A stretch of DNA of 11,887 nucleotides. Origin: an uncultured Alphaproteobacteria bacterium (GTDB taxonomy: Bacteria; Pseudomonadota; Alphaproteobacteria; Caulobacterales; Aquidulcibacteraceae). Positions 1 through 6,237 of the stretch are shown in pieces. Under the pieces are notes generated by a model that made no database searches, was not told where the DNA came from, and worked only from the letters and a program-made list of their open reading frames with translations. Numbering within the stretch: position 1 is the stretch's first letter; each line of letters begins with the position of its first letter. The translations under genes and the position numbers were made by a program. The stretch lies in assembly GCA_937967725.1 (NCBI GenBank), contig CALBSY010000117.1:1-11887 (forward strand), given 5' to 3'.

Positions 1-1118
1 GCGACGCCGCGCTTGGCGTCGCGCGCTTCCATCGCGGCGATCAGCGTCACCAGCACGCGCGCGCCGGAGGCACCGATCGGATGCCCGAGCGCGCAGGCGC
101 CGCCATTGACGTTGATCTGGTCAAGACCGATGCCGAGCTCGTTCATGGCAATCAGCGGCACGACGGCGAACGCTTCGTTGACTTCCCAGAGATCGACATC
201 GCCCGCCGTCCACCCGGCGCGTTCGAGCGTCTTGCGGATCGCCGGCACCGGCGCAGACGTGAACTTCGCCGGCTCTTGCGCATGAGAGCACTGCGCCACG
301 ATGCGCGCGAGCGGCTTGCGGCCCTGCTTCTCTGCGTCAGCGCGGCGCATCAACACCAGCGCCGCGGCGCCGTCGGAAATGGCTGAAGCGTTGGCTGCAG
401 TAACAGTGCCGCCTTCAGTGAAGGCTGGCTTGAGTGAAGGGATTTTTTCGGGCTTGGCGCGGCGGGGCAGTTCGTCAGTGTCGATTACGCCGCCTTTCGT
501 TTCCACACCGATGATCTCGCGCTTGAAACGGCCTTCGCTGGTAGCGCTCTGCGCGCGCGTCAGGGTTTCGAGCGCGTAGGCGTCCTGCTGCTGACGCGTG
601 AGCTGGTATTCCTTCGCCGCCTGATCGGCGTAGACGCCCATGGCCATGCCTTCATAGGCGTCCTCGAGACCGTCGTAAGCCATGTGATCAAGCATCTTGT
701 CGTGGCCGTACTTCTTGCCGCCGCGATGGCTGGTCAGCAGAAACGGCGCACGCGACATGTTCTCCATGCCGCCAGCAATCACGGTGTCGGCTTCGCCCGC
801 CAGCAGAGCCTGGCGCGCCATAGCTACCGCTTGCAGACCCGAGCCGCACATCTTGTTCAACGTGACCGCTTGGGTGCCGACATCCAGGCCGGCGCCGAGC
901 GCGGCTTGGCGTGCAGGCGCTTGGCCCTGACCGGCGGAAAGCACATTGCCCATGATGATCTGATCGGCAGCGCGCGCGCCCGCTTCTTGCATCGCCGCCT
1001 TCACCGCTACGGCGCCCAGCTGGGGCGCTGCGTAGCCGGAGAGTTCGCCTTGCAGGCCCCCCATCGGCGTGCGCGCCATGCCGACAATGACGATATCGTC
1101 CTTCCCGTTCGTGCTCAT
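1..1118 (-). CDS. Acetyl-CoA acetyltransferase (thiolase), 3' end cut by window edge
   Basis: Thiolase-family enzyme that condenses two acetyl-CoA to acetoacetyl-CoA, or cleaves the reverse way, in the cytoplasm. About 372 codons are visible of a family length near 390. Seen: the nucleophile Cys91 in KMCGSGLQA, the NEAF motif, and His346 in the GHPIGASGAR motif. The second catalytic Cys, normally in a CIGGG motif some 30 residues after that His, falls just outside the window. The start ATG (1118-1116) has GGAG a few bases upstream and overlaps the stop of the thioesterase gene as ATGA, so the two are probably translationally coupled. The pairing with a hotdog thioesterase fits short-chain acyl-CoA metabolism, but the physiological substrate (biosynthetic or degradative) cannot be decided from sequence. 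Confidence 0.95.
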   Translation of the reverse strand, partial: MSTNGKDDIVIVGMARTPMGGLQGELSGYAAPQLGAVAVKAAMQEAGARAADQIIMGNVLSAGQGQAPARQAALGAGLDVGTQAVTLNKMCGSGLQAVAMARQALLAGEADTVIAGGMENMSRAPFLLTSHRGGKKYGHDKMLDHMAYDGLEDAYEGMAMGVYADQAAKEYQLTRQQQDAYALETLTRAQSATSEGRFKREIIGVETKGGVIDTDELPRRAKPEKIPSLKPAFTEGGTVTAANASAISDGAAALVLMRRADAEKQGRKPLARIVAQCSHAQEPAKFTSAPVPAIRKTLERAGWTAGDVDLWEVNEAFAVVPLIAMNELGIGLDQINVNGGACALGHPIGASGARVLVTLIAAMEARDAKRGV

Positions 1119-1584
1119 GATTTCTTCTCCGGGCGTTGGATCATGCAAGTCGAGGCGCCGTGGGCGTAGAGCTTGCCGGCCTCGTCGGTGATTTTGCCTT
1201 CGGCGGTGATAATGGTGCGGCCATGCGCGAGCACGCGTCCCTCGGCGCGCAGCCTGCCGGTGTTGAATTTTATCGGGCGCACGAAATTCACTTTCGTTTC
1301 GAGCGTGCCGTAGCCCACGCCGGGCGGGAGCAGCTGTGGCCCGCACAGCCGCAGCAGCTGTCGATCAAGGTAAGCGCGAAGCCGCCATGGACAATACCCA
1401 TGGGGTTCAGAATGCGATCACTCGGCTCGCCTTCGAACAGTGCGTAACCTTCGCTGACTTCCGAGAGCCAAAAGCCCATCGTCGTTGAAATCGATGGCGG
1501 CGGAAACTTGCCCGCCATCATAGCGCGCAGGCCTTCGATGCCGCTAAGCGCCATCATTTCGCGCGCTGCTGTTTGGGCGTCCAT
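1115..1584 (-). pseudogene. PaaI-type hotdog thioesterase, interrupted by a -1 frameshift
   Basis: Hotdog-fold acyl-CoA thioesterase of the PaaI/YbgC type, expected to hydrolyse acyl-CoA esters in the cytoplasm. The N-terminal half reads from ATG 1584 to the family motif NPMGIVHGGFALTLIDS, followed by CCGCA. The C-terminal half resumes one frame away at QLLPPGVGYGTLETKVNFVRP and ends in RPEKKS. The switch lies at about 1344-1334, beside a GGG run; one added G there would join both halves into a 156-residue protein, the normal family length. ATG 1584 is preferred because GGAG sits five bases upstream; an in-frame GTG at 1590 overlaps the mnmA stop as GTGA but has no good ribosome site. The 3' end overlaps the thiolase start by four bases. 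It may be a true pseudogene or a homopolymer sequencing error; flanking codon use looks intact, which favours an error or a recent mutation. Confidence 0.85.
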
Positions 1585-1586
1585 AC

Positions 1587-2744
1587 TCACTCCGTCGCGG
1601 CAATCCAGCCGCCGCCAAGTACGCGCGTCGAGCTTGTATCGTAGAACACAGCGGCTTGTCCCCGTGCAACGCCCTCTTCCGGCGCGTCAAGCACGACCGA
1701 CCAGCCCACACCGATCGCGAGCTTAGCCGGAACCGGCGGACGGGTTGAACGAACCCGCACAAGAATGGGGCGTCCGTTGAGAGCGTCCTCGGCGGCGACG
1801 CGTTCGCCAATCCAATTCACGTCCCGCAACGCAATGCGGCTAACGCCGAGCGCTTCGCGCGGACCGACGATGACGCGCTTGGCGGCAGCGTCCAGCTTGA
1901 CCACAAACAGCGGCTCGCCGGTCGCGACGCCGAGGCCGCGGCGCTGGCCAACCGTGAAATTGATCACGCCATCGTGGCGACCCACGACGTGGCCGTCGAT
2001 GTGTACGATTTCGCCCGGTTCGATGGCGCCGGGGCGCAACTTCTCGACCACGGCTTGGTACTTGCCCTGCGGCACGAAACAGATGTCTTGGCTGTCGGGC
2101 TTGGCCGCGACGCGCAGCCCCAATTCATCCGCCAGCGCGCGGGTTTCGCTCTTGGGCAAGCCGCCGAGCGGAAAACGCAAATAATCGAGTTGGTCGCGCG
2201 TGGTGGCGAACAGGAAGTAGGTTTGATCTTTGCTGGCGTCGGCGGCGCGGTGCAGTTCGGCGCCGTCTGGCCCTTCAACCCGTTGCACGTAGTGACCGGT
2301 GGCGAGGCAATCGGCGCCGAGGTCCTCAGCGACGCGCTTCAGATCCCTGAACTTCACCGATTGATTGCAGCGCACGCATGGGATCGGCGTGGCGCCAGCG
2401 AGATAAGTGTCGGCGAAATCTTCCATCACTGCGCTGCGGAAGCGGCTTTCGTAGTCCAAGACGTAGTGCGGGAAGCCGATGCTGTCGGCGACCCGGCGCG
2501 CATCGTGAATATCTTGGCCTGCGCAGCAGGCGCCCGGCTTGTTCACCGCCGCGCCATGATCGTAGAGCTGCAGCGTGACGCCGACAACGTCATAGCCCTC
2601 GCGCGCCAACATTGCCGCCACGACCGATGAATCCACCCCGCCCGACATTGCCGCGACCACGCGGGTGTCGCGCGGGAGCTTTGGAATACCCAGGGAATTG
2701 AGGGTACGCGCGCGCGGCGGCGCGGCGAGGGATGTATCGGTCAT
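1587..2744 (-). CDS. mnmA: tRNA-specific 2-thiouridylase MnmA
   Basis: MnmA activates uridine-34 of Lys, Glu and Gln tRNAs with ATP and transfers sulfur to give 2-thiouridine; it acts in the cytoplasm and receives persulfide from a sulfur relay. The 385-residue protein has the PP-loop ATP site SGGVDSS at residues 34-40, the catalytic Cys126 in CVRCNQSVKF, and the persulfide-accepting Cys222 in DSQDICFVP. The motif ATGHYVQ (about 148-154) and a C-terminal beta-barrel region are also present. Length is normal for alphaproteobacteria. The start ATG is preceded by a strong GGGAGGAG ribosome site. It lies 38 bases after flgL with no terminator visible, and the thioesterase follows directly. Nothing links its function to the flagellum; the placement suggests co-transcription only. 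Confidence 0.97.
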   Translation of the reverse strand: MTDTSLAAPPRARTLNSLGIPKLPRDTRVVAAMSGGVDSSVVAAMLAREGYDVVGVTLQLYDHGAAVNKPGACCAGQDIHDARRVADSIGFPHYVLDYESRFRSAVMEDFADTYLAGATPIPCVRCNQSVKFRDLKRVAEDLGADCLATGHYVQRVEGPDGAELHRAADASKDQTYFLFATTRDQLDYLRFPLGGLPKSETRALADELGLRVAAKPDSQDICFVPQGKYQAVVEKLRPGAIEPGEIVHIDGHVVGRHDGVINFTVGQRRGLGVATGEPLFVVKLDAAAKRVIVGPREALGVSRIALRDVNWIGERVAAEDALNGRPILVRVRSTRPPVPAKLAIGVGWSVVLDAPEEGVARGQAAVFYDTSSTRVLGGGWIAATE

Positions 2745-2754
2745 ATTCTCCTCC

Positions 2755-2775
2755 CCCTGGGGTCAAGGCCCAGGG
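2755..2775 (-). other. Intercistronic hairpin between flgL and mnmA
   Basis: A perfect seven-pair inverted repeat, CCCTGGG and CCCAGGG, with a seven-base loop lies between the flgL stop and mnmA. On the minus-strand transcript its 3' arm abuts the mnmA ribosome site. No T run follows, so it is not a standard intrinsic terminator. It may stabilise the mRNA end or tune mnmA translation; that role is inference. Confidence 0.5.
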
Positions 2776-2782
2776 CGAAGGC

Positions 2783-3706
2783 TCATAGATATTTCAGCAG
2801 GGAGAGTTTTGAAAGGTCCGTGAAGGTCTTGGCCGCAGCTTCGTATTGAACCAGCAGAGCGCTTAGCCGCACCGAGACCTGCGCCAGATCAGCGTCGACC
2901 TGATCGCCGATCTCCTTCACTAGCAGATCGGAGCGCTGCTGCAGCATCACACGCTCGTCGGTGAAGCGCGCCTCCAGCTGACCGGCCCTGGCCTCCTCGT
3001 TGGTGAACTTATTGGCCTCGACATCGAGCCGTTCCGCGATCGCGAGCAGCGCAGCGCGGTCGGATTCGCTGATGGGTTGACCGATCGCACCGCCGTGCAG
3101 GTCCAGCATGTCCTTGAGATCGGCCATGGTGTCGAACAGCCCCTGCGCCATTTCCGACGCCTTGGCGGCGACAACAACAGGCGGTCCGTTGCCGATATCA
3201 ACGACTTGGTGGCGCGCAGCCTCGTCAAAGATATCTCCCGGCACTGTAGCCGCCTGCAGCTCCGCCAGCGTCGTAATCTTCACTGGGCCGGCGCCATGGC
3301 GCTCGCCAGCAAACATCGGCTGTCCGTTCCAAGTCTGGTTGAGCGCGGAGACCGCACTGGAGAAGGAGAGCTCCAGCTCGATGCCGATGCCCCGCCCGTC
3401 GCCTGCGCTGATGGCGTCGCGGATCGCCTGCGACAACAACCCAGACGATTCCGCCACGCGTCCCAGAGCAGCGCCCTGCACGCCGAAGCGCGCTTGCAAT
3501 TGGTTGATAACCGAACTGCGCGCCTCCGCCGCCGCCATGAGGCCTCGTGCGTTGAGAATGCGGCTGGAGGCGCCGCCGAACCCCTGCAAATCGTGCGCGC
3601 GCGCGCCGGACGCCACTTGGCCCTGCAGGTCGATCAACTCGCGCGTGATACGGCGGATGTCGGTCTGCGCCCGCATATTGAAGCTGAGAGTAGTCGGACC
3701 GCTCAC
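2783..3706 (-). CDS. flgL: Flagellar hook-associated protein FlgL (HAP3)
   Basis: FlgL is the second hook-filament junction protein; it is exported through the flagellar type III apparatus and joins FlgK to flagellin. The 307-residue protein has the flagellin-like N-terminal helical region (about 1-140, beginning MSGPTTLSFNMRAQTDIRR) and a C-terminal helical region (about 215-307, with DADLAQVSVRLSALLVQYEA). Both are coiled-coil regions typical of flagellins and FlgL. A short central domain and a size near 300 residues separate it from most filament flagellins. The start is GTG 3706 with an AGGAG ribosome site about seven bases upstream. It sits 12 bases after flgK, the usual flgK-flgL pair, and must share its transcript. 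A divergent flagellin is the main alternative, made unlikely by the flgK neighbour. Confidence 0.9.
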   Translation of the reverse strand: MSGPTTLSFNMRAQTDIRRITRELIDLQGQVASGARAHDLQGFGGASSRILNARGLMAAAEARSSVINQLQARFGVQGAALGRVAESSGLLSQAIRDAISAGDGRGIGIELELSFSSAVSALNQTWNGQPMFAGERHGAGPVKITTLAELQAATVPGDIFDEAARHQVVDIGNGPPVVVAAKASEMAQGLFDTMADLKDMLDLHGGAIGQPISESDRAALLAIAERLDVEANKFTNEEARAGQLEARFTDERVMLQQRSDLLVKEIGDQVDADLAQVSVRLSALLVQYEAAAKTFTDLSKLSLLKYL

Positions 3707-3718
3707 TGGGTTCTCCTA

Positions 3719-5875
3719 TCAGCGGTAGCCAATGGCCATGAGCACATCGAGCATTTCGGTAGCCGCCTGGATCACGCGCGCCGATGCGGCGTAGGCGTTC
3801 TGATACGTGGTCATCTTCAATAATTCGTCATCGAGACTGACGCCCTCGACCTGCGCGCGGCGGTCGTTCGCCGCGACTGAAACGGCGTATGCGCCGTCTG
3901 CCGAGCGCTGCGCGTCGGCGGCCAGTCTGGCCGCTTCACCACCCAGCCGCGCAGCATAGGAGGCGAGCGTGGTCGACTGCGCCGTGAGCACGCCGGCCGC
4001 AGGAAATCCGCGCACGGCGTCTCGCGCGGCCACCAAAGCGCTCGCGCCGCGATTGTCGCCGGCCTCAACGACACGCTCGCCCAGCGCCGCCGTTAGATCA
4101 GGGCGGCCGACCGCCAGCCGTGAAGGATTGGCGGCGACGATTGTGTTGACATTGACCTCGAGCGCGCGCCCCGAGGTTGCGGACTCCGACAAACCGTGCA
4201 GCGATGTGAACGAAACCCCGGTGGCGCCGCGTTGGGTTGAGTCGGATACGAGCGACACCTTGAACGCAGGGTTCGCCGCGAACGAGATGCGGCCCGACGC
4301 CGGATCGAGCGAGAACGCGCCGTACTCCCCCAGCCCAGTGCCGGTCGCGTTCAACGCTGCGAGCAAATCGTCCCAGTCAGCGCCGGCGCCCGCGAGCGCG
4401 CCAGAAATTGTGACGGTGCGCGTCGTGACCGCGCGCCCGGCGGAATCGCGAATGTCGTACGTGATCGATCCGCCGCTCGCGAAGCCGTGCAAGTCCGCGC
4501 CCTGGACGCCGCTCTCGAAAAAGAGCGGCGTCGGGCGAGAAACCAGATCGTTGAGCCCAAAGAAGTGCGAGAAGCCGCGGCCACCGCGCGCACTCGGATC
4601 GGCGGGATCCTGTTGAACGATGAGGCCGCCCGCTGAACCGACATTGAGACTGAGCACGCCGCCCGTGAAGGAAGCCGTGCCCGCCGGCGTCGCCGCCGAG
4701 AGAGCTGCGTTCAGCGCAGCGGTAAAGTCCGCAACTGTGCCGGCGGCGAAGCTGAGTACGTCTGCAGGCGGTTGCGGAGTGATCGGCTTTGGGTAGAAGT
4801 TGAGGGTGAGCTGTTCGGCGAGAATCCCGAGCGGATTTGTCACCGCCAAAACGGCATTGCCGGTAAAGCCGATGGCGTCCGTGGCCAGCAATCCGGTCTG
4901 ACGGCCGATCATTTGGCTGATTGCAGGCGCCGACGCATTTTCGTTGTGCACCTGGTTGATGGCGTCAGCCAAAGCACCGGCGAATCCGCCCAATGCCTCA
5001 ACGAGACCAGCCAAGTCCTGATCGCGCGCTTGCAACAGCCCCTTAATCTCCCCGCCGGCGAGAAACGGCTCGAGATTGGATTGCGTGCCCAGACCTGGGT
5101 TGAGACTTATTACGCCGTGGGCGGCGTTGGGAGATGCGTTTGGCGTGTAGCTGATCGTCGCCGCAGCAACGCCAACCAGCAGCGCGCCGCCGCTGGTGCG
5201 CACATGCACGCCTCCATCAAGCTGCGGCGTCACGCGTACGTCGAGCAACGCGGAAAGCTCGTCGATAAGCGCCGACTGCGCGTTCTCCGCTCCGGTTGAG
5301 TCGGCGCCGGCGCGTTTCGTGAGCCGTATCTCGTCGTTGAGCTGCGCGATGCGGTTCATCAGGCTTTGCGCTTCCGACACGGCATCGGCGATGCGTTCAT
5401 CGGCCTCGACAATCAGCGCCTGCAGCGATTGGCCGATGCGATGTATTTCGGCATAGGTTGATTGTAGCGCGCTGACGGCGTCGGTGCGGCGGAGCGCCGA
5501 AGACGGATCAACGCCGATTTCGGTCAGCGCAGACCAAAACGAGTCCAGACGCGCAAACATGGACGAATTACTGGCGGGGTCGCCGAAATTGGCTTGCGCG
5601 CGCGCCAGAATATCGGCGCGGGCGGCGGAAGCGCCGCGCGCGGCCTGGGCGATATAGGCGGCAGTGGCGAGGAAGCGGTCGGCGGCGCGCTGGACGCCAG
5701 TGACCTCAACGCCGGCGCCGGCGCCCAATTGGCTGCGCGGCGCCAAGGTGACGCCGGTGCGGACATAGCCAGGCGTGTTGGCGTTGGCGATATTATTGGA
5801 GGTGACGCCCAACCCGGTCTGTGACGCCCGCAATCCCGATAGGCCCGCCAGCAGCACGCTCGTCAGCCCAACCAT
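3719..5875 (-). CDS. flgK: Flagellar hook-associated protein FlgK (HAP1)
   Basis: FlgK is the first junction protein placed on the finished hook. The 718-residue protein starts with the rod/hook-family N-terminal helix (about 1-40), including the SNNIANANTPGY motif. The C-terminal D0/D1 helices (about 575-718) include SLDDELLKMTTYQNAYAASA, the conserved end of this axial family. The middle (about 330-560) is a beta-rich variable region. Start ATG 5875 is chosen because a GGGGGGA ribosome site lies just upstream and homology begins there. The frame stays open to 6058, but that extension reads through the probable promoter and shows no flagellar similarity. Transcription probably starts near 6031 from a sigma-54 promoter, giving a leader of about 156 bases with two hairpins. 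flgL follows after 12 bases. Confidence 0.96.
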   Translation of the reverse strand: MVGLTSVLLAGLSGLRASQTGLGVTSNNIANANTPGYVRTGVTLAPRSQLGAGAGVEVTGVQRAADRFLATAAYIAQAARGASAARADILARAQANFGDPASNSSMFARLDSFWSALTEIGVDPSSALRRTDAVSALQSTYAEIHRIGQSLQALIVEADERIADAVSEAQSLMNRIAQLNDEIRLTKRAGADSTGAENAQSALIDELSALLDVRVTPQLDGGVHVRTSGGALLVGVAAATISYTPNASPNAAHGVISLNPGLGTQSNLEPFLAGGEIKGLLQARDQDLAGLVEALGGFAGALADAINQVHNENASAPAISQMIGRQTGLLATDAIGFTGNAVLAVTNPLGILAEQLTLNFYPKPITPQPPADVLSFAAGTVADFTAALNAALSAATPAGTASFTGGVLSLNVGSAGGLIVQQDPADPSARGGRGFSHFFGLNDLVSRPTPLFFESGVQGADLHGFASGGSITYDIRDSAGRAVTTRTVTISGALAGAGADWDDLLAALNATGTGLGEYGAFSLDPASGRISFAANPAFKVSLVSDSTQRGATGVSFTSLHGLSESATSGRALEVNVNTIVAANPSRLAVGRPDLTAALGERVVEAGDNRGASALVAARDAVRGFPAAGVLTAQSTTLASYAARLGGEAARLAADAQRSADGAYAVSVAANDRRAQVEGVSLDDELLKMTTYQNAYAASARVIQAATEMLDVLMAIGYR

Positions 5876-5903
5876 GGACGTCCCCCCGGCAGAAAACGCC
5901 CGC

Positions 5904-5926
5904 CGCCCGGCGAATTTTGCCGGGCG
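5904..5926. promoter_or_regulatory. Palindrome, candidate FlbD (ftr-like) site or leader hairpin
   Basis: The 23-base near-perfect palindrome has arms CGCCCGGC and GCCGGGCG around an AT-rich centre GAATTTT, which itself pairs except for one position. It is centred about 117 bases downstream of the proposed flgK start point, within the leader. GC-rich arms around an A/T core resemble my recollection of Caulobacter ftr elements. The same bases would fold as an eight-pair RNA hairpin ahead of the flgK ribosome site. Confidence 0.5.
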
Positions 5927-5934
5927 CGCATAGA

Positions 5935-5950
5935 CCCGGCAGGCGCCGGG
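5935..5950. repeat. Second CCCGGC/GCCGGG inverted repeat in flgK leader
   Basis: A perfect six-pair inverted repeat with spacer AGGC lies nine bases from the first palindrome and uses the same arm sequence. It lacks the A/T core, so it is a weaker DNA-binding candidate and a better RNA-hairpin candidate. Tandem placement with the first palindrome makes chance less likely. Confidence 0.4.
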
Positions 5951-6041
5951 CATACGCAAGCAAGCGTTTGAAACAGCACTGCTTTTCTCCGAGGCACGGG
6001 CCCTGGCGATGGCCAGCGCACACGTCCCCGACGATCCGCTT

Positions 6042-6057
6042 CGCAAGGCTGGGGCCA
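6042..6057 (-). promoter_or_regulatory. Sigma-54-type promoter for flgK-flgL
   Basis: On the minus strand TGGCCC (6057-6052), a five-base spacer and TTGC (6046-6043) match the -24/-12 pattern TGGCAC-N5-TTGC with one change. The start point would be near 6031. Late hook-junction genes use sigma-54 in Caulobacter. The motif lies inside the longer open frame in front of flgK, which argues against that longer start. Confidence 0.75.
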
Positions 6058-6089
6058 TGGTAAATCGCCCGGCAGCTGCTGCAGGGACG

Positions 6090-6110
6090 CCCGGCGCAAC
6101 TTGCCGCCGG
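6090..6110. promoter_or_regulatory. Imperfect palindrome, candidate FlbD enhancer for fliK
   Basis: The half-sites CCCGGC (6090-6095) and TTGCCG (6101-6106) lie around GCAAC. The centre, near 6100, is about 96 bases upstream of the proposed fliK start and about 69 upstream of that of flgK, a normal distance for a sigma-54 activator site. Symmetry is imperfect, so this is a candidate only. Confidence 0.4.
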
Positions 6111-6130
6111 CACCGTCCCGCTCGCCAGTG

Positions 6131-6155
6131 AGTATATTGATTTTAATAGACTTTT
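6131..6155. promoter_or_regulatory. AT-rich island, possible IHF site
   Basis: This stretch is mostly A and T in GC-rich surroundings and contains TTGATT (6137-6142), the core half of the IHF consensus; the other half does not match well. It lies between the candidate enhancer and the fliK promoter, where IHF bends DNA at Caulobacter hook promoters. Confidence 0.35.
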
Positions 6156-6169
6156 TGTGGTTACCCGGC

Positions 6170-6185
6170 TGGCCCGGCGTTTGCT
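6170..6185 (+). promoter_or_regulatory. Sigma-54-type promoter for fliK-flgD-flgE
   Basis: TGGCCC (6170-6175), a five-base spacer and TTGCT (6181-6185) match the sigma-54 -24/-12 pattern with one change. The same TGGCCC variant occurs in the divergent flgK promoter. The predicted start near 6196 leaves a 42-base leader and excludes the in-frame GTG at 6157 as the fliK start. Confidence 0.8.
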
Positions 6186-6237
6186 GAGGAACGCTGACCG
6201 CCCTCGAGGACAAGCGAGGTGCGGGTCTGGGGGACGT

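Larger units (their letters stand above)
5876..6237. other. Divergent flagellar control region (gene-free, 362 bases)
   Basis: No convincing gene lies here. The stretch separates flgK (minus) from fliK (plus). It holds two back-to-back sigma-54-type promoters whose -24 elements are about 112 bases apart, three CCCGGC/GCCGGG-type palindromes, and one AT-rich island in otherwise GC-rich DNA. The layout resembles the Caulobacter flaN/flbG region, where sigma-54, the activator FlbD and IHF act together and where FlbD-binding ftr elements lie downstream of the flaN start. The parallel is from family knowledge; binding here is inferred. Confidence 0.75.

Noticed and set aside
1974..2630. 218-codon open frame on the plus strand opposite mnmA
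   Set aside because: It is antisense to a conserved gene with intact motifs, and its product has no recognisable domain.
3077..3823. 248-codon open frame on the plus strand opposite flgL
   Set aside because: It is antisense to flgL and the flgK end and Arg/His-rich without domain features; explained by codon bias.
5876..6058. N-terminal extension of flgK by 61 residues from ATG 6058
   Set aside because: It reads through the sigma-54-type promoter, shows no family similarity, and a good ribosome site sits directly before ATG 5875.
6157..6237. Longer fliK starting at GTG 6157
   Set aside because: The start lies upstream of the likely promoter and transcript start, and the extension is Arg-rich and unlike FliK.
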